A stretch of 64,000 nt of DNA, from assembly GCF_023072595.1 (NCBI RefSeq), contig NZ_JALLGK010000004.1:310001-374000 (forward strand). The letters are read 5' to 3'. This document shows, piece after piece, positions 1 through 9,453 of the stretch (positions are counted from its first letter, which is position 1; each line of letters begins with the position of its first letter). The position numbers and the translations under genes are program-made. The notes under the pieces are model-generated. The model searched no databases, had not been told where the DNA came from, and worked only from the letters and a program-made list of their open reading frames with translations. Source of the DNA: Streptomyces sp. XM4193. Lineage in GTDB: Bacteria > Actinomycetota > Actinomycetes > Streptomycetales > Streptomycetaceae.

Positions 1-101
1 GCCGCGCCCGGCGCCCGCTTCGTGGCTACGGGCCGGTGTGCGGAGATGCGCGGCGGCCGGACGCGGGGCCGGAGGCAGGGGTCGGACGCTGGGGCCGGTG
101 C

Positions 102-899
102 CTAGCCGGTGGGTGAGCCGTTGCTCGCCAGTGCCACGGACAGTTCGCGGGCGACGTCCTGGAGCAGTGGCACGATCTTCTCGGTGGCCGGGTCGGTCAC
201 GCGCCCGGCGGGTCCGGAGACCGAGATCGCCGCGGCGGTGGGGGAGTCGGGGATCGGCACCGCGATGCAGCGCACGCCGATCTCCTGCTCGTTGTCGTCC
301 AGTGCGAAGCCGCGGTCGCGGGTGATCTCCAGTGCGCCGAGGAAGTCCTCGGGGGTGGTGAGGGTGCGGTCGGTGGCGGCCGGCATCCCGGTGCGGGCGA
401 GCACGGCGCGCACCTCCTCGTCGGGCATGTGCGCCATCAGCGCCTTGCCGACGCCGGTCGAGTGCGGCAGCACGCGCCGCCCGACCTCGGTGAACATCCG
501 CATCGAGTGCCGCGAGGGGACCTGTGCGACGTAGACGACCTCGTCGCCGTCCAGCAGTGCCATGTTGGCGGTCTCGCCGGTCTCCTCGACCAGCCTGGCC
601 AGGTAGGGGCGTGCCCAGGTGCCCAGCAGGCGTGAGGAGCTCTCGCCGAGCCGGATGAGGCGCGGGCCCAGTGCGTAACGGCGGTTGGGCTGCTGGCGCA
701 CGTAGCCGCAGGCGACCAGGGTGCGCATCAGTCGGTGGATGGTGGGCAGCGGGAGGCCGCTGCTGCTGGAGAGCTCACTGAGGCCGACCTCGCCGCCGGC
801 GTCCGCCATGCGCTCCAGGAGGTCGAATGCGCGCTCCAGGGACTGGACGCCGCCGCTCGCGGCGGGAGTGCTGGTGGTCTTGCGCTCGGACGGCGGCAC
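102..899 (-). CDS. allR: IclR-family transcriptional regulator, likely AllR-type repressor of allantoin genes
   Basis: 265-residue regulator. An N-terminal winged HTH (around residues 22-80, 'SLERAFDLLERMADAGGEVGLSEL') is followed by an IclR effector domain (about 95-255, with 'GKALMAHMP' and 'CIAVPIPD'). The GTG at 899 is chosen because a GAAGGGAAAG ribosome site lies just upstream; the open frame continues to 1097 but that extension is low-complexity Arg/Pro and unlikely to be made. It is divergent from allantoinase and allantoicase. In Streptomyces an IclR protein next to these genes (AllR) represses them and responds to allantoin-pathway intermediates, so the symbol rests on family plus context. 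Operator-like palindromes lie in the shared upstream region. Confidence 0.85.
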   Translation of the reverse strand: MPPSERKTTSTPAASGGVQSLERAFDLLERMADAGGEVGLSELSSSSGLPLPTIHRLMRTLVACGYVRQQPNRRYALGPRLIRLGESSSRLLGTWARPYLARLVEETGETANMALLDGDEVVYVAQVPSRHSMRMFTEVGRRVLPHSTGVGKALMAHMPDEEVRAVLARTGMPAATDRTLTTPEDFLGALEITRDRGFALDDNEQEIGVRCIAVPIPDSPTAAAISVSGPAGRVTDPATEKIVPLLQDVARELSVALASNGSPTG

Positions 900-1124
900 G
901 TGGCGCTTTCCCTTCGGTTCCGGTCGAGGCGGCTGCGCGCATCGTACCGGGCGGCCCGTACGGGCGGCCGGTGTGCCGCCTCGGGGTTCTCGCCGGTCAG
1001 CCCCGTGGTGTCCGTGTTCTCCGTGGTGGTCGGCCCATGGCCGGCGGAGTGGGACGGGGGCGGTACGGCAGGTCCTCCATTTTGCGGTACGGAACATCCA
1101 TTTCGTTTGGTGAAAACCTACAAA

Positions 1125-1139
1125 CTCCGGATTGTGGAA
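1125..1139. promoter_or_regulatory. putative regulator operator 1
   Basis: CTCCGGATTGTGGAA matches the palindrome at 1209-1223 at 12 of 15 positions. Two similar sites about 84 bp apart in a divergent regulator/target region fit binding by the adjacent IclR protein. This is inferred; no binding data. Confidence 0.35.
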
Positions 1140-1190
1140 GTCGAGGAGCGAAGCCCACCCCTTGACGGAAGGCCCGTCGAAGGGGGATTC

Positions 1191-1207
1191 TTCAACAGAA
1201 CGTTGAA
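1191..1207. promoter_or_regulatory. inverted repeat TTCAAC-N5-GTTGAA
   Basis: Perfect 6-bp arms separated by 5 nt, immediately left of the 15-bp palindrome at 1209-1223. Possible operator half of the allR/allB control region. Confidence 0.35.
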
Positions 1208-1208
1208 A

Positions 1209-1223
1209 TTCCGCACTGTGGAA
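1209..1223. promoter_or_regulatory. putative regulator operator 2
   Basis: TTCCGCACTGTGGAA is a near-perfect palindrome (one mismatched pair) centred on 1216. The form and location suit an IclR-type repressor site. Confidence 0.4.
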
Positions 1224-1346
1224 CTCGCCAGGGCTGCGGTGGCGCCCGTGCGGCCCGCCCCGTCAGCTGTACGTTCCCGACCGCCGTCGCACTGCCCGTG
1301 CAGCCGCCGGCACCCGGCGCGCCTGCCCGCCACGTTCGCCGCACGG

Positions 1347-1418
1347 ATGTTCACGGTGTTTGCGATATTCGCCGTGCTCGCAGTGTTCGTCATGTTCACC
1401 GCGTTCGTCATGTTCACA
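1347..1418 (+). repeat. 9-nt periodic array
   Basis: Eight degenerate 9-nt units of the type RYGTTCRYS run head to tail. The last four units form an 18-nt near-duplication: GTGTTCGTCATGTTCACC (1383-1400) and GCGTTCGTCATGTTCACA (1401-1418). The array is in the allB 5' region. Confidence 0.6.
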
Positions 1419-1442
1419 GCGTTTCGCCCCAACGCACTTTGA
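1347..1442 (+). CDS. possible hydrophobic leader peptide upstream of allantoinase
   Basis: An ATG-started 31-codon frame built from eight 9-nt repeats encodes almost only Phe, Val, Ala, Met, Ile and Thr, so it would be a single membrane-spanning peptide. Its TGA at 1440-1442 overlaps the GAGGAGG ribosome site of allB, which suggests translational coupling. No clear ribosome site precedes the ATG. The alternative is that the array is only a DNA repeat with an accidental frame. Confidence 0.25.
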   Translation: MFTVFAIFAVLAVFVMFTAFVMFTAFRPNAL

Positions 1443-1453
1443 GGAGGGTCGGG

Positions 1454-2854
1454 TTGTCCGCAGAGCCACCGCGGCACGCACAGTCCCCGCGAAACCCGCA
1501 GAAGTCCGCCGACCCCGGAGAGGCGGAACTGCTGTTCCGCTCCCGCCGGGTCGTCACCCCCGAGGGCGTCCGCCCGGCGGTCGTCGCCGTGCGGGAGGGA
1601 CGCATCGACTCGGTCCTGCCGCACGACACCCCGCTCCCGGACGGTCCGCAGCTCGTGGACTGCGGCAAGGACGCCCTGCTGCCCGGTCTCGTCGACACCC
1701 ACGTCCATGTCAACGATCCGGGCAGGACCGAGTGGGAGGGGTTCTGGACGGCCACCAGGGCAGCCGCCGCCGGTGGCATCACCACGCTGCTCGACATGCC
1801 CCTCAACAGCCTGCCGCCGACCACCACTTCGGAGCATCTGGACGTCAAACGCGCCGTGGCGGCCGACAAGGCCCATGTGGACACCGGGTTCTGGGGCGGC
1901 GCGATCCCCGGCAACGTCGGTGAGCTGCGCGGCCTGCACGAGGCCGGCGTGTTCGGCTTCAAGTGCTTCCTCTCGCCGTCCGGCGTGGAGGAGTTCCCCG
2001 AGCTGGACGCCGCACAACTGCGCGCGGCGCTGACCGAGATCGCGGGCTTCGACGGACTGCTGATCGTGCACGCCGAGGATCCGCACCATCTCGCCGAGGC
2101 GCCCCCGGCGAGCGGCGGCGCGTACGCCGGATTCCTCGCCTCCCGCCCCCGCGCCGCGGAGAACGAGGCCATCGCCCGACTCATCGACCTCGCCCGCGAG
2201 TTGGACGCCCGCGTCCACGTCCTGCACCTCTCCTCCTCGGACGCGCTGCCGATGCTGGCCGAGGCCCGCCGCGAGGGCGTGCGGATCACCGTCGAGACGT
2301 GCCCGCACTTCCTGACGCTCACCGCCGAGGAAGTCCCCGACGGGGCGACCGAGTTCAAGTGCTGCCCGCCCATCCGCGAGCGGGCCAACCAGGACGCCCT
2401 GTGGGCCGCGCTCGCCGACGGCACCGTCGACTGCGTCGTCTCCGACCACTCACCCTGCACGGCAGATCTGAAGACCGCCGACTTCGGTCAGGCATGGGGA
2501 GGGATCTCCTCCCTGCAGCTCGGTCTGCCCGTCGTCTGGACCGCGGCCCGCGCCCGCGGCCACGACCTGGCGGACGTCGTCCGCTGGATGTCCACCGCCC
2601 CCGCGGCGCTCGCCGGACTCACCGCCAAGGGGGCCATCGCCCCCGGTATGGACGCCGACTTCGCCGTACTCGCCCCGGAGGAGACGTTCACCGTCGACCC
2701 GGACCACCTCCACCACCGCAACCGCGTCACCGCCTACGCGGGCCGCACCCTGCACGGAGTCGTACGGTCCAGCTGGCTGCGCGGACAGCGGATCACCGAC
2801 CACGGCCGCGCCATCGGGCGAAGCGGCCGACTCATCGAAAGGAACTCCGCATGA
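1454..2854 (+). CDS. allB: allantoinase
   Basis: 466 residues; hydrolyses allantoin to allantoate in the cytoplasm. Amidohydrolase/cyclic amidase fold: metal ligands in '[11 protein letters not shown]' (His83, His85), carboxylated-lysine candidate Lys170 in 'FGFKCFL', downstream His motif 'ETCPHF', and the Asp of 'SDHSPC'. The TTG at 1454 is chosen because GAGGAGG (1441-1447) sits 6 nt upstream; the upstream frame is an Arg/His shadow. It overlaps allantoicase by 4 nt (ATGA), so both are translated together. Probably repressed by the divergent IclR protein. Confidence 0.93.
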   Translation: MSAEPPRHAQSPRNPQKSADPGEAELLFRSRRVVTPEGVRPAVVAVREGRIDSVLPHDTPLPDGPQLVDCGKDALLPGLVDTHVHVNDPGRTEWEGFWTATRAAAAGGITTLLDMPLNSLPPTTTSEHLDVKRAVAADKAHVDTGFWGGAIPGNVGELRGLHEAGVFGFKCFLSPSGVEEFPELDAAQLRAALTEIAGFDGLLIVHAEDPHHLAEAPPASGGAYAGFLASRPRAAENEAIARLIDLARELDARVHVLHLSSSDALPMLAEARREGVRITVETCPHFLTLTAEEVPDGATEFKCCPPIRERANQDALWAALADGTVDCVVSDHSPCTADLKTADFGQAWGGISSLQLGLPVVWTAARARGHDLADVVRWMSTAPAALAGLTAKGAIAPGMDADFAVLAPEETFTVDPDHLHHRNRVTAYAGRTLHGVVRSSWLRGQRITDHGRAIGRSGRLIERNSA

Positions 2855-3978
2855 CCGCGGCAAGCCCCGCACCCACCCGCTTCACCGGCGACGCCAACCC
2901 CTACGGAGGCGGTGACCCGTACGCGGACTACCGCAGCGAGGAGTTCGCCTTCGCCCACCACGTCGACCTCGCCGACCGCAGGCTCGGCGGCGGGGTGATC
3001 GCCGCCAACGACGAGTTCTTCGCCCAGCGGGAGAACCTGCTGCTGCCCGGTCGGGCCGTCTTCGACCCCAGCCTGTTCGGGCACAAGGGCAAGATCATGG
3101 ACGGCTGGGAGACCCGCCGCAGGCGCGGCACCGGCGCCGAGACCCCGCACCCCGTCGACGAGGACCACGACTGGGCTCTGGTGCGCCTGGGCACGCCCGG
3201 CGTCATCCACGGCATCGTCGTCGACACGGCCCACTTCCGCGGCAACTACCCGCAGGCCGTTTCCGTCGAGGCGACCAGCGCCCCGCTCTCCGCCTCTCCC
3301 GAGGACCTGCTCGACGAGCGGGTGGAGTGGACAACTCTCGTACCCCGCACGGCAGTCGGCGGCCACGCGGCGAACGGTTTCGCGGTCGACGCGCCGCGGC
3401 GCTTCACCCACCTGCGGCTCAAGCAGCATCCGGACGGCGGCATCGCCCGGTTGCGGGTCCACGGCGAGGTCGTCCCCGACCCGGCCTGGCTCGCCGCGCT
3501 CGGCGCCTTCGACACCGTGGCGCTGGAGAACGGCGGCGCCGTCCTGGACGCCTCGGACCGCTTCTACTCCCCGGCCGACCACACCATCCAGCCGGGCCGG
3601 TCGCAGAAGATGGACGACGGTTGGGAGACCCGCCGCCGCCGCGACAAGGGCAACGACTGGATCCACTACGCGCTCACCGGGCAGAGCGACATCCGCGCGG
3701 TGGAGATCGACACCGCCTACCTCAAGGGCAACTCCGCAGGCTGGGCGGCGCTCGTCGGCCGGGACGGCGAGGACGGCCAGTGGCACGAACTGCTGCCGCG
3801 CACACGTCTCCAGCCGGACACCGTGCACCGCTTCGTCCTCTCGGACGTGCCCGCGGTGACGCAGATACGGATCGACATCTTCCCCGACGGCGGCATCTCC
3901 CGACTGCGGCTCTTCGGCTCGCTGACCGAGCAGGGCGCCGCGGCACTCGCCGCCCGCCACCGGGAACTCGGCGGCTGA
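2851..3978 (+). CDS. allA: allantoicase
   Basis: 375 residues; hydrolyses allantoate to ureidoglycolate and urea. It shows the internal duplication of the family: two repeats with '[13 protein letters not shown]' (about residue 84) and '[13 protein letters not shown]' (about residue 252), each followed by '[10 protein letters not shown]' or '[11 protein letters not shown]'. Each half ends with an 'R.....PDGGI.RLR' motif. Starts at the ATG overlapping the allantoinase stop. Second gene of the ureide operon. No ureidoglycolate lyase or urease is in this window. Confidence 0.94.
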   Translation: MTAASPAPTRFTGDANPYGGGDPYADYRSEEFAFAHHVDLADRRLGGGVIAANDEFFAQRENLLLPGRAVFDPSLFGHKGKIMDGWETRRRRGTGAETPHPVDEDHDWALVRLGTPGVIHGIVVDTAHFRGNYPQAVSVEATSAPLSASPEDLLDERVEWTTLVPRTAVGGHAANGFAVDAPRRFTHLRLKQHPDGGIARLRVHGEVVPDPAWLAALGAFDTVALENGGAVLDASDRFYSPADHTIQPGRSQKMDDGWETRRRRDKGNDWIHYALTGQSDIRAVEIDTAYLKGNSAGWAALVGRDGEDGQWHELLPRTRLQPDTVHRFVLSDVPAVTQIRIDIFPDGGISRLRLFGSLTEQGAAALAARHRELGG

Positions 3979-4399
3979 CCGACCCGCCCGAGCCGGGCGC
4001 CCCGTCGCGCCCGCCCGCACCGACACGACCGGCCCGCGCCCGACAGCGCGGGTCGGTCGCCCCCGTACCGCCGGACGCCGCGCTCGCACGTACCGCCGCC
4101 CGCGCCGCGCCCGTGAACGAAGCGCCCCCGCGCGCTCGCCCGTACGCCCGCCCGCCGCGCCCGCGAACCGACCGCCGCACGCCGCCCCTTCCGCGGCCGT
4201 GCGGCGGCGTCGCGGAAAGCCGCGAACGGTACCAACCGCGCGCTCCGTGCGGGGGTTTGGTGAAGGGGGCGGTCCCGGCCGCGCCCGCCCCCTTCACCCA
4301 GGTGTCACCCTCCCGGCACAGTGGCGGATACTTGTCCGGCCGGCCCCGCGGTGGAGTCCGCAGGTGAGGCGACACGATCAGTACGAGGGGCAGGAGCCA
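3979..4399. other. intergenic region between allA and the sugar ABC operon
   Basis: 421 bases, C-rich and without a convincing reading frame. It contains a perfect 13-bp inverted repeat at 4259-4298 and, closer to the next gene, a GATACT element at 4327-4332 that might be a -10 box. Confidence 0.5.
4259..4298. promoter_or_regulatory. 13-bp inverted repeat upstream of sugar ABC operon
   Basis: Arms GGTGAAGGGGGCG (4259-4271) and CGCCCCCTTCACC (4286-4298) are perfectly complementary with a 14-nt spacer. It could be a regulator site for the transporter operon or a terminator for allA, whose stop is 280 nt away. No U-tract follows. Confidence 0.4.
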
Positions 4400-5485
4400 G
4401 TGGCCAGCGTGAAGACGTTTCGCAGTCGTGGGCCGGTGCGTTCGAGCGCATCAGGCCGGGCGTACGGAGAAGGAGCCGCGACCCGCACGGGGCGCGGCAG
4501 GGCCGCCGTACTCGCCGTGGGCGTGGTGCTCTCCCTCGCCCTGACCTCGTGCAGCAGCACCGGTGGCAAACGCGCCGAGGAGGAGCGGGCCAAGGGCGCG
4601 GGCGGCAAGGCCGCGGTGGACACGCCGCGCTGGAAGGTCGCCATGATCACTCACTCCGGCGACGGCGACACCTTCTGGGACATCGTGCAGAGCGGCGCCG
4701 AACAGGCGGCGGTCAAGGACAACATCGAGTTCCTCTACTCGCACGACAAGGAGGCCGGCAAACAGGCCCAGCTCGTGCAGGCCGCCATCGACCAGGACGT
4801 CGACGGCATCGTGGTCTCTCTCGCGAAGCCGGCCGCGATGAAGGCCGTGGTCGCCAAGGCGGTGAAGTCCGGAATCCCGGTCCTCACCATCAACTCCGGG
4901 CAGGACAAGTCCAAGAGCTTCGGCGCGCTCGCGCACATCGGCCAGGACGAGGTCACCGCGGGGGAGGCGGTCGGCGAGGAGCTGAACGAGCGCGACCGCA
5001 AGAAGGCGGTCTGCGTTCTGCACGAGCAGGGCAACGTCGGCCACGAGGAGCGTTGCGACGGCGTCCGCGAGAAGTTCGACGGCAAGATCGAGAACCTCTA
5101 CGTCGAGGGCACCAACATGCCCTCGGTCGAGTCCTCGCTGGAGTCCAAGCTCCAGTCGGACCCCGACATCGACTCCGTGGTCACCCTCGGAGCGCCCTTC
5201 GCCGGGACCGCGGCCAAGGCGGCGGACCAGGCCGGCAGCGACGCGCAGATCAGCACCTTCGACCTCAACGAGAAGGTCGTCAGCGGGCTCCAGGACGAGT
5301 CGATCACCTTCGCCGTCGACCAGCAGCCCTACCTCCAGGGGTACCAGGCCGTCGACCTGCTCTGGCTCTACCTCTACAACTCCACGATGCTCGGCGGCGG
5401 CGAACCGGTGCTCACCGGTCCGCAGGTGCTGACCGGCGAGGACGCCGACGCGCTGGAGGAGTACACCGGCAGGGGCACCCGATGA
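4400..5485 (+). CDS. sugar ABC transporter substrate-binding lipoprotein
   Basis: 361 residues. An N-terminal basic stretch and hydrophobic segment end in the lipobox LTSC (Cys51), so the protein is probably lipid-anchored on the outer face of the membrane. The rest resembles the ribose/xylose-type periplasmic binding family: '[25 protein letters not shown]', '[10 protein letters not shown]', '[10 protein letters not shown]', '[13 protein letters not shown]'. The GTG at 4400 follows GGGGCAGGAG; a second GTG at 4409 is possible. First gene of a three-gene transporter operon overlapping by 4 nt; the sugar cannot be told from sequence alone. Confidence 0.88.
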   Translation: MASVKTFRSRGPVRSSASGRAYGEGAATRTGRGRAAVLAVGVVLSLALTSCSSTGGKRAEEERAKGAGGKAAVDTPRWKVAMITHSGDGDTFWDIVQSGAEQAAVKDNIEFLYSHDKEAGKQAQLVQAAIDQDVDGIVVSLAKPAAMKAVVAKAVKSGIPVLTINSGQDKSKSFGALAHIGQDEVTAGEAVGEELNERDRKKAVCVLHEQGNVGHEERCDGVREKFDGKIENLYVEGTNMPSVESSLESKLQSDPDIDSVVTLGAPFAGTAAKAADQAGSDAQISTFDLNEKVVSGLQDESITFAVDQQPYLQGYQAVDLLWLYLYNSTMLGGGEPVLTGPQVLTGEDADALEEYTGRGTR

Positions 5486-6585
5486 GCCACCGCCCCGACG
5501 CCCCCGACAGCCCAGCCACGGGCACCGCCACCGGTTCCGCCGCCACCGCCGAGGAGGACCCGGCGGCCGGCGCCGAGCCGCCGCACGTACGCTCCCTGCC
5601 CCGGCGCCTGCTCAGCCGCCCGGAGCTGGGATCCCTGGTCGGCGCGGTCGCGGTCTTCGTCTTCTTCGCCGTGGCCGCGGACACCTTCCTCAAGGCGAGC
5701 AGCCTCTCGACGGTGCTCTACGCCTCCTCCACGATCGGCATCGTGGCGGTCGCCGTGGCGCTGCTGATGATCGGCGGCGAGTTCGACCTCTCGGCCGGTG
5801 TGCTGGTCACCACCTCGGCGCTGGTCTCGTCGATGTTCAGCTACCAGATGACCGCCAACGTGTGGGTCGGCATCGGCATGTCGCTGCTGGTCACGCTGGC
5901 CGTCGGCGTCTTCAACGGCTGGATGCTCACCCGCACCGGGCTGCCGAGCTTCATCATCACGCTCGGCACGTTCCTGATGCTGACCGGCCTCAACCTCGGC
6001 CTCACCAAGCTGATCTCGGGCACGGTCTCCACCAAGTCCATCGGCGACATGGAGGGCTTCCCGGAGGCCGAGAAGCTGTTCGCCTCCTCCTTCCAGATCG
6101 GCGGCTTCAACCTGCGGGTCACCGTGCTGTGGTGGCTCGGGCTGGTCGCGGTCGCCACCTGGGTCCTGCTGCGCACCCGCGCCGGCAACTGGATCTTCGC
6201 GGCCGGCGGCAACTCGGAGGCTGCCAGGGCGGTGGGCGTTCCGGTCAAGGCGACCAAGATCGGCCTGTACGCCGGTGTCGCCTTCTGCGCCTGGGTGCTC
6301 GGCCAGCACCTGCTCTTCAGCTACGACGTCGTCCAGTCCGGCGAAGGCGTCGGCAACGAGCTGATCTACATCGCCGCCGCCGTCATCGGCGGCTGTCTGC
6401 TCACCGGCGGCTACGGGTCCGCCGCCGGCGCCGCGATCGGCGCGCTGATCTTCGGCATCGCCAGCAAGGGCATCGTCTACGCCCAGTGGGACCCGGACTG
6501 GTTCAAGTTCTTCCTGGGCGCCATGCTGCTGCTGGCGGCGCTGCTCAACGCCTGGATTCGCAAGCGCGCGGAGGCCACCCGATGA
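5482..6585 (+). CDS. sugar ABC transporter permease
   Basis: 367 residues. A hydrophilic Ala/Pro-rich N-terminus of about 45 residues is followed by roughly eight to ten membrane segments. It shows the RbsC/XylH-type signatures '[13 protein letters not shown]' and '[29 protein letters not shown]', the latter near the ATPase-contact loop. Overlaps the binding-protein stop by 4 nt and the ATPase start by 4 nt, so the three subunits are probably made in fixed ratio. Confidence 0.9.
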   Translation: MSHRPDAPDSPATGTATGSAATAEEDPAAGAEPPHVRSLPRRLLSRPELGSLVGAVAVFVFFAVAADTFLKASSLSTVLYASSTIGIVAVAVALLMIGGEFDLSAGVLVTTSALVSSMFSYQMTANVWVGIGMSLLVTLAVGVFNGWMLTRTGLPSFIITLGTFLMLTGLNLGLTKLISGTVSTKSIGDMEGFPEAEKLFASSFQIGGFNLRVTVLWWLGLVAVATWVLLRTRAGNWIFAAGGNSEAARAVGVPVKATKIGLYAGVAFCAWVLGQHLLFSYDVVQSGEGVGNELIYIAAAVIGGCLLTGGYGSAAGAAIGALIFGIASKGIVYAQWDPDWFKFFLGAMLLLAALLNAWIRKRAEATR

Positions 6586-7550
6586 CCGACGAACAGCCCG
6601 AGAGCGCCCGCCCCGAGCAGGGCGCCCACCCGGCCGAGGACACCGGGACCAACGCGGGAGCCGCGGGGACCACCGCAGGAGCCGACGCGGAGGCCGACGC
6701 GGGGGCCGCGTCCGAGAGCGCCGCTCCCGCCGAGCAGCCGGCCGCCGACGCCCCGCTGCTCCGGCTGGAGAAGGTCACCAAGTCCTACGGCAACGTCGCC
6801 GCGCTCAGCGAGGTGTCGCTGGACGTGCACGCCGGCTCGGTCAGCTGCGTGCTGGGCGACAACGGCGCCGGCAAGTCCACCCTCATCAAGATCATCGCCG
6901 GACTCCACCCGCACGACTCCGGCACGTACACCATCGACGGCGAACCTGCCCGCCTCGGCTCGCCGCGCGAAGCCCTCGACCGCGGCATCGCCACGGTCTA
7001 CCAGGACCTCGCCGTCGTGCCGCTGATGCCGGTCTGGCGGAACTTCTTCCTCGGCTCCGAACCCCGCGTCGGCCGCGGCCCGCTGCGCCGCCTGGACGTG
7101 GCCGAGATGCGCCGCACCACCCGCCGCGCACTGCTGCGCATGGGCATCGACCTGCGGGACGTGGACCAGCCGATCGGCACCCTCTCCGGCGGCGAGCGCC
7201 AGTGCGTCGCCATCGCCCGCGCCGTCCACTTCGGCGCCCGCGTCCTGGTGCTGGACGAGCCGACCGCGGCGCTCGGCGTCAAACAGTCCGGGGTCGTGCT
7301 CAAGTACGTCGCCGCCGCCCGGGACGAGGGCATCGGCGTCGTGCTGATCACCCACAACCCGCACCACGCCTACCTGGTCGGCGACCGTTTCGTACTGCTC
7401 AAGCGCGGCGAGATGGCCGGTTCGCACGCCAAGGAGTCGATCACCCTCGACCGGCTCACCCGGGAGATGGCCGGCGGCAGCGAACTGGACGAGCTCAGTC
7501 ACGAGCTGGAACGGTCTCCGGCTCCGCCGCCCCCGGGCAGCGCCGCGTAA
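6582..7550 (+). CDS. sugar ABC transporter ATP-binding protein (single ATPase domain)
   Basis: 322 residues. A disordered acidic/Ala-rich N-terminal tail of about 57 residues precedes one complete nucleotide-binding domain: Walker [10 protein letters not shown] (92-100), Q-loop 'VYQDLAVVP', signature LSGGE, Walker B '[12 protein letters not shown]', and switch His in 'ITHNPHHA'. RbsA/XylG partners of this permease family usually carry two fused ATPase domains; here there is one, so a homodimer is expected. Last of the three overlapping transporter genes. Confidence 0.9.
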   Translation: MTDEQPESARPEQGAHPAEDTGTNAGAAGTTAGADAEADAGAASESAAPAEQPAADAPLLRLEKVTKSYGNVAALSEVSLDVHAGSVSCVLGDNGAGKSTLIKIIAGLHPHDSGTYTIDGEPARLGSPREALDRGIATVYQDLAVVPLMPVWRNFFLGSEPRVGRGPLRRLDVAEMRRTTRRALLRMGIDLRDVDQPIGTLSGGERQCVAIARAVHFGARVLVLDEPTAALGVKQSGVVLKYVAAARDEGIGVVLITHNPHHAYLVGDRFVLLKRGEMAGSHAKESITLDRLTREMAGGSELDELSHELERSPAPPPPGSAA

Positions 7551-7565
7551 GGCACAATCGAGTCG

Positions 7566-8723
7566 ATGAGTACGCACCGTGATCGCAGCTCCGAGCCGGC
7601 TGCCCGCGCCACCGTGCTGCGCACCGTCTCCACCAGGGAGCGGCGCTCACATCTGTCCGCGCCCCGTGTCCCGACCGTCGGTATCGACATCGGCGGGACC
7701 AAGGTGATGGCGGGCGTCGTGGACGCGGATGGCACCATCCTGGAGAAGCTCCGGGCCGAGACGCCGGACAAGTCCAAGAGCCCCAAGGTCGTCGAGGACA
7801 CCATCACCGAGCTGGTGCTCGACCTCTCCGACCGGCACGACGTGCACGCGGTCGGCATCGGGGCAGCGGGCTGGGTGGACGCCGAGCGCTCCCGCATCCT
7901 GTTCGCACCGCACCTGTCCTGGCGCGACGAGCCGCTGCGCGAGTCGCTCCAGGCCAGACTCGCCGTCCCCGTCCTGATCGACAACGACGCCAACGCCGCC
8001 GCCTGGGGCGAATGGCGCTTCGGTGCCGGCAAGGACGAGGACCACCTCGTGATGATCACGCTGGGCACCGGCATCGGCGGCGCGATCCTGGAGGACGGCA
8101 AGGTCAAGCGCGGCAAGTACGGGGTCGCCGGCGAGTTCGGGCACATGCAGGTCGTGCCCGGCGGCCACCGCTGCCCCTGCGGGAACCGGGGCTGCTGGGA
8201 GCAGTACAGCTCCGGCAACGCCCTGGTCCGCGAGGCCCGCGAGCTGGCCGCCGCGGACTCCCCGGTCGCGTACAACATCATCGACCGCGTCGGCGGCACC
8301 GTCTCCGACATCACCGGCCCGCTCATCACCGAGCTGGCCCGCGAGGGCGACGCGATGTGCGTCGAGCTCCTCCAGGACATCGGACAGTGGCTCGGCATCG
8401 GCATCGCCAACCTCGCCGCCGCCCTCGACCCGTCCTGCTTCGTCATCGGCGGTGGCGTCAGCGCCGCCGACGACCTGCTGATCGGCCCCGCCACCGAGGC
8501 GTACCGCCGCCACCTCACCGGTCGTGGCTACCGTCCCGAGGCCCGCGTCGTACGCGCCCAACTCGGCCCGGAGGCGGGCATGGTGGGCGCCGCCGACCTC
8601 GCCCGGCTCGTCGCCCGCCGCTTCCGCCGCGCCAACCGCCGCCGGCTGGAGCGCTACGAGCGGTACGAGCGCGCCGCCGCCCAGCTCGGCCTGGCGCCCC
8701 GCACCCGGATGGTGAGCAGGTGA
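7566..8723 (+). CDS. ROK-family sugar kinase (glucokinase-like)
   Basis: 385 residues. ATP-binding 'VGIDIGGTKVMAGV' starts near residue 39, 'IDNDANAAAWGE' carries the catalytic Asp, and the ROK zinc motif reads CPCGNRGCWEQ. There is no N-terminal HTH, so it is an enzyme rather than a NagC/Mlc-type repressor. The ATG at 7566 has no strong ribosome site; a GTG at 7612 would remove the unconserved head. It lies 15 nt after the ABC ATPase, suggesting that it phosphorylates the imported sugar. The basic C-terminal tail (about 35 residues) is unusual. Confidence 0.85.
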   Translation: MSTHRDRSSEPAARATVLRTVSTRERRSHLSAPRVPTVGIDIGGTKVMAGVVDADGTILEKLRAETPDKSKSPKVVEDTITELVLDLSDRHDVHAVGIGAAGWVDAERSRILFAPHLSWRDEPLRESLQARLAVPVLIDNDANAAAWGEWRFGAGKDEDHLVMITLGTGIGGAILEDGKVKRGKYGVAGEFGHMQVVPGGHRCPCGNRGCWEQYSSGNALVREARELAAADSPVAYNIIDRVGGTVSDITGPLITELAREGDAMCVELLQDIGQWLGIGIANLAAALDPSCFVIGGGVSAADDLLIGPATEAYRRHLTGRGYRPEARVVRAQLGPEAGMVGAADLARLVARRFRRANRRRLERYERYERAAAQLGLAPRTRMVSR

Positions 8724-9310
8724 CGACCGGCACCACCGACGAGGTCGAGCCGCCGCCCACCGGCGAGCAGCCCGACCCCGAGCCCTCGGAGCGGCCCCGG
8801 CTCACCTTCCGCCGGGCCGTCACCGCCGTGATCGCGGTCCTGCTGGTCGCCGTGCCGGCGGGCTACCTCGTGCTCTCGGGGTTCCAGAGCCGGGACAGCG
8901 GCAAGGACAAGGAGCAGGTCGCCTCGGCGACGAGCCTGGTGTGGGAGTGGCCGAGCAAGGTCACCCGCCGCATCTACGAGGTGCCCATCCCCAGCCGCTC
9001 CACCTACGTCGCGTACTTCGAGACCAACAGCTGGCAGAAGAGCTCCCTGTACACGCAGTTCCGCACCTCGCCGGAGAAGCTGGACGCCTTCCTCGCCGCC
9101 CACGGCTCCGGCCGCGAGGAGCTGACCGAGGGGTCGGCGGTCAGCCACGGGCAGGCGGACGTGGTGGGTTGGGACCTGCGCCGGTCCGGTACGGAGTTCC
9201 TCGGCACCACCGTCCGCAACCCCGGCAACCGGCCCGACCTCAGGATCACCGTCGACCTCTCCCGGCCCGAGCGCCCGCAGGTCTACGTCGTCTCCACCGC
9301 CGAATTCTGA
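8720..9310 (+). CDS. membrane-anchored hypothetical protein
   Basis: 196 residues; I do not recognise the family. An acidic N-terminus is followed by one membrane segment (about residues 33-54, 'AVIAVLLVAVPAGYLVL') and an external domain of about 135 residues ('VWEWPSKVTRRIYEVPIPS', ending 'VYVVSTAEF'). The GTG start overlaps the ROK kinase stop (GTGA), so it belongs to the transporter/kinase operon. Its role is unknown; an envelope accessory to the sugar system is only an inference. Confidence 0.75.
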   Translation: MTTGTTDEVEPPPTGEQPDPEPSERPRLTFRRAVTAVIAVLLVAVPAGYLVLSGFQSRDSGKDKEQVASATSLVWEWPSKVTRRIYEVPIPSRSTYVAYFETNSWQKSSLYTQFRTSPEKLDAFLAAHGSGREELTEGSAVSHGQADVVGWDLRRSGTEFLGTTVRNPGNRPDLRITVDLSRPERPQVYVVSTAEF

Positions 9311-9360
9311 TTCGGGCCCCAACCTCCGCAAGCGGCCTCCCACGTCGTGGTTCGCCGTCG

Positions 9361-9396
9361 GCCTCCGTGCCGCGGGAGCGTGCCGGCGACGGAGGC
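9361..9396 (+). terminator. possible hairpin after the sugar operon
   Basis: GCCTCCGT (9361-9368) and ACGGAGGC (9389-9396) form an 8-bp stem with a 20-nt loop, 50 nt after the stop of the last operon gene. Weak; no U-tract. Confidence 0.25.
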
Positions 9397-9453
9397 GTTC
9401 TCCGGGACCGCCCGGGTTCTGTACCGGCGGTAGCACTGGGTAGCGTGTCCCGT

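Larger units (their letters stand above)
900..1453. promoter_or_regulatory. divergent allR/allB control region
   Basis: Non-coding 554 bases between the two divergent genes. It holds related 15-bp imperfect palindromes at 1125-1139 and 1209-1223, a TTCAAC-N5-GTTGAA inverted repeat at 1191-1207, and a 9-nt periodic array at 1347-1418 that can be read as a hydrophobic 31-codon leader ORF. No clear -35/-10 pair could be chosen with confidence. Confidence 0.5.

Noticed and set aside
2734..4089. Frame of 451 codons antisense to allantoicase
   Set aside because: No recognisable motif, Gly/Arg/Val-rich, and covers a certain gene.
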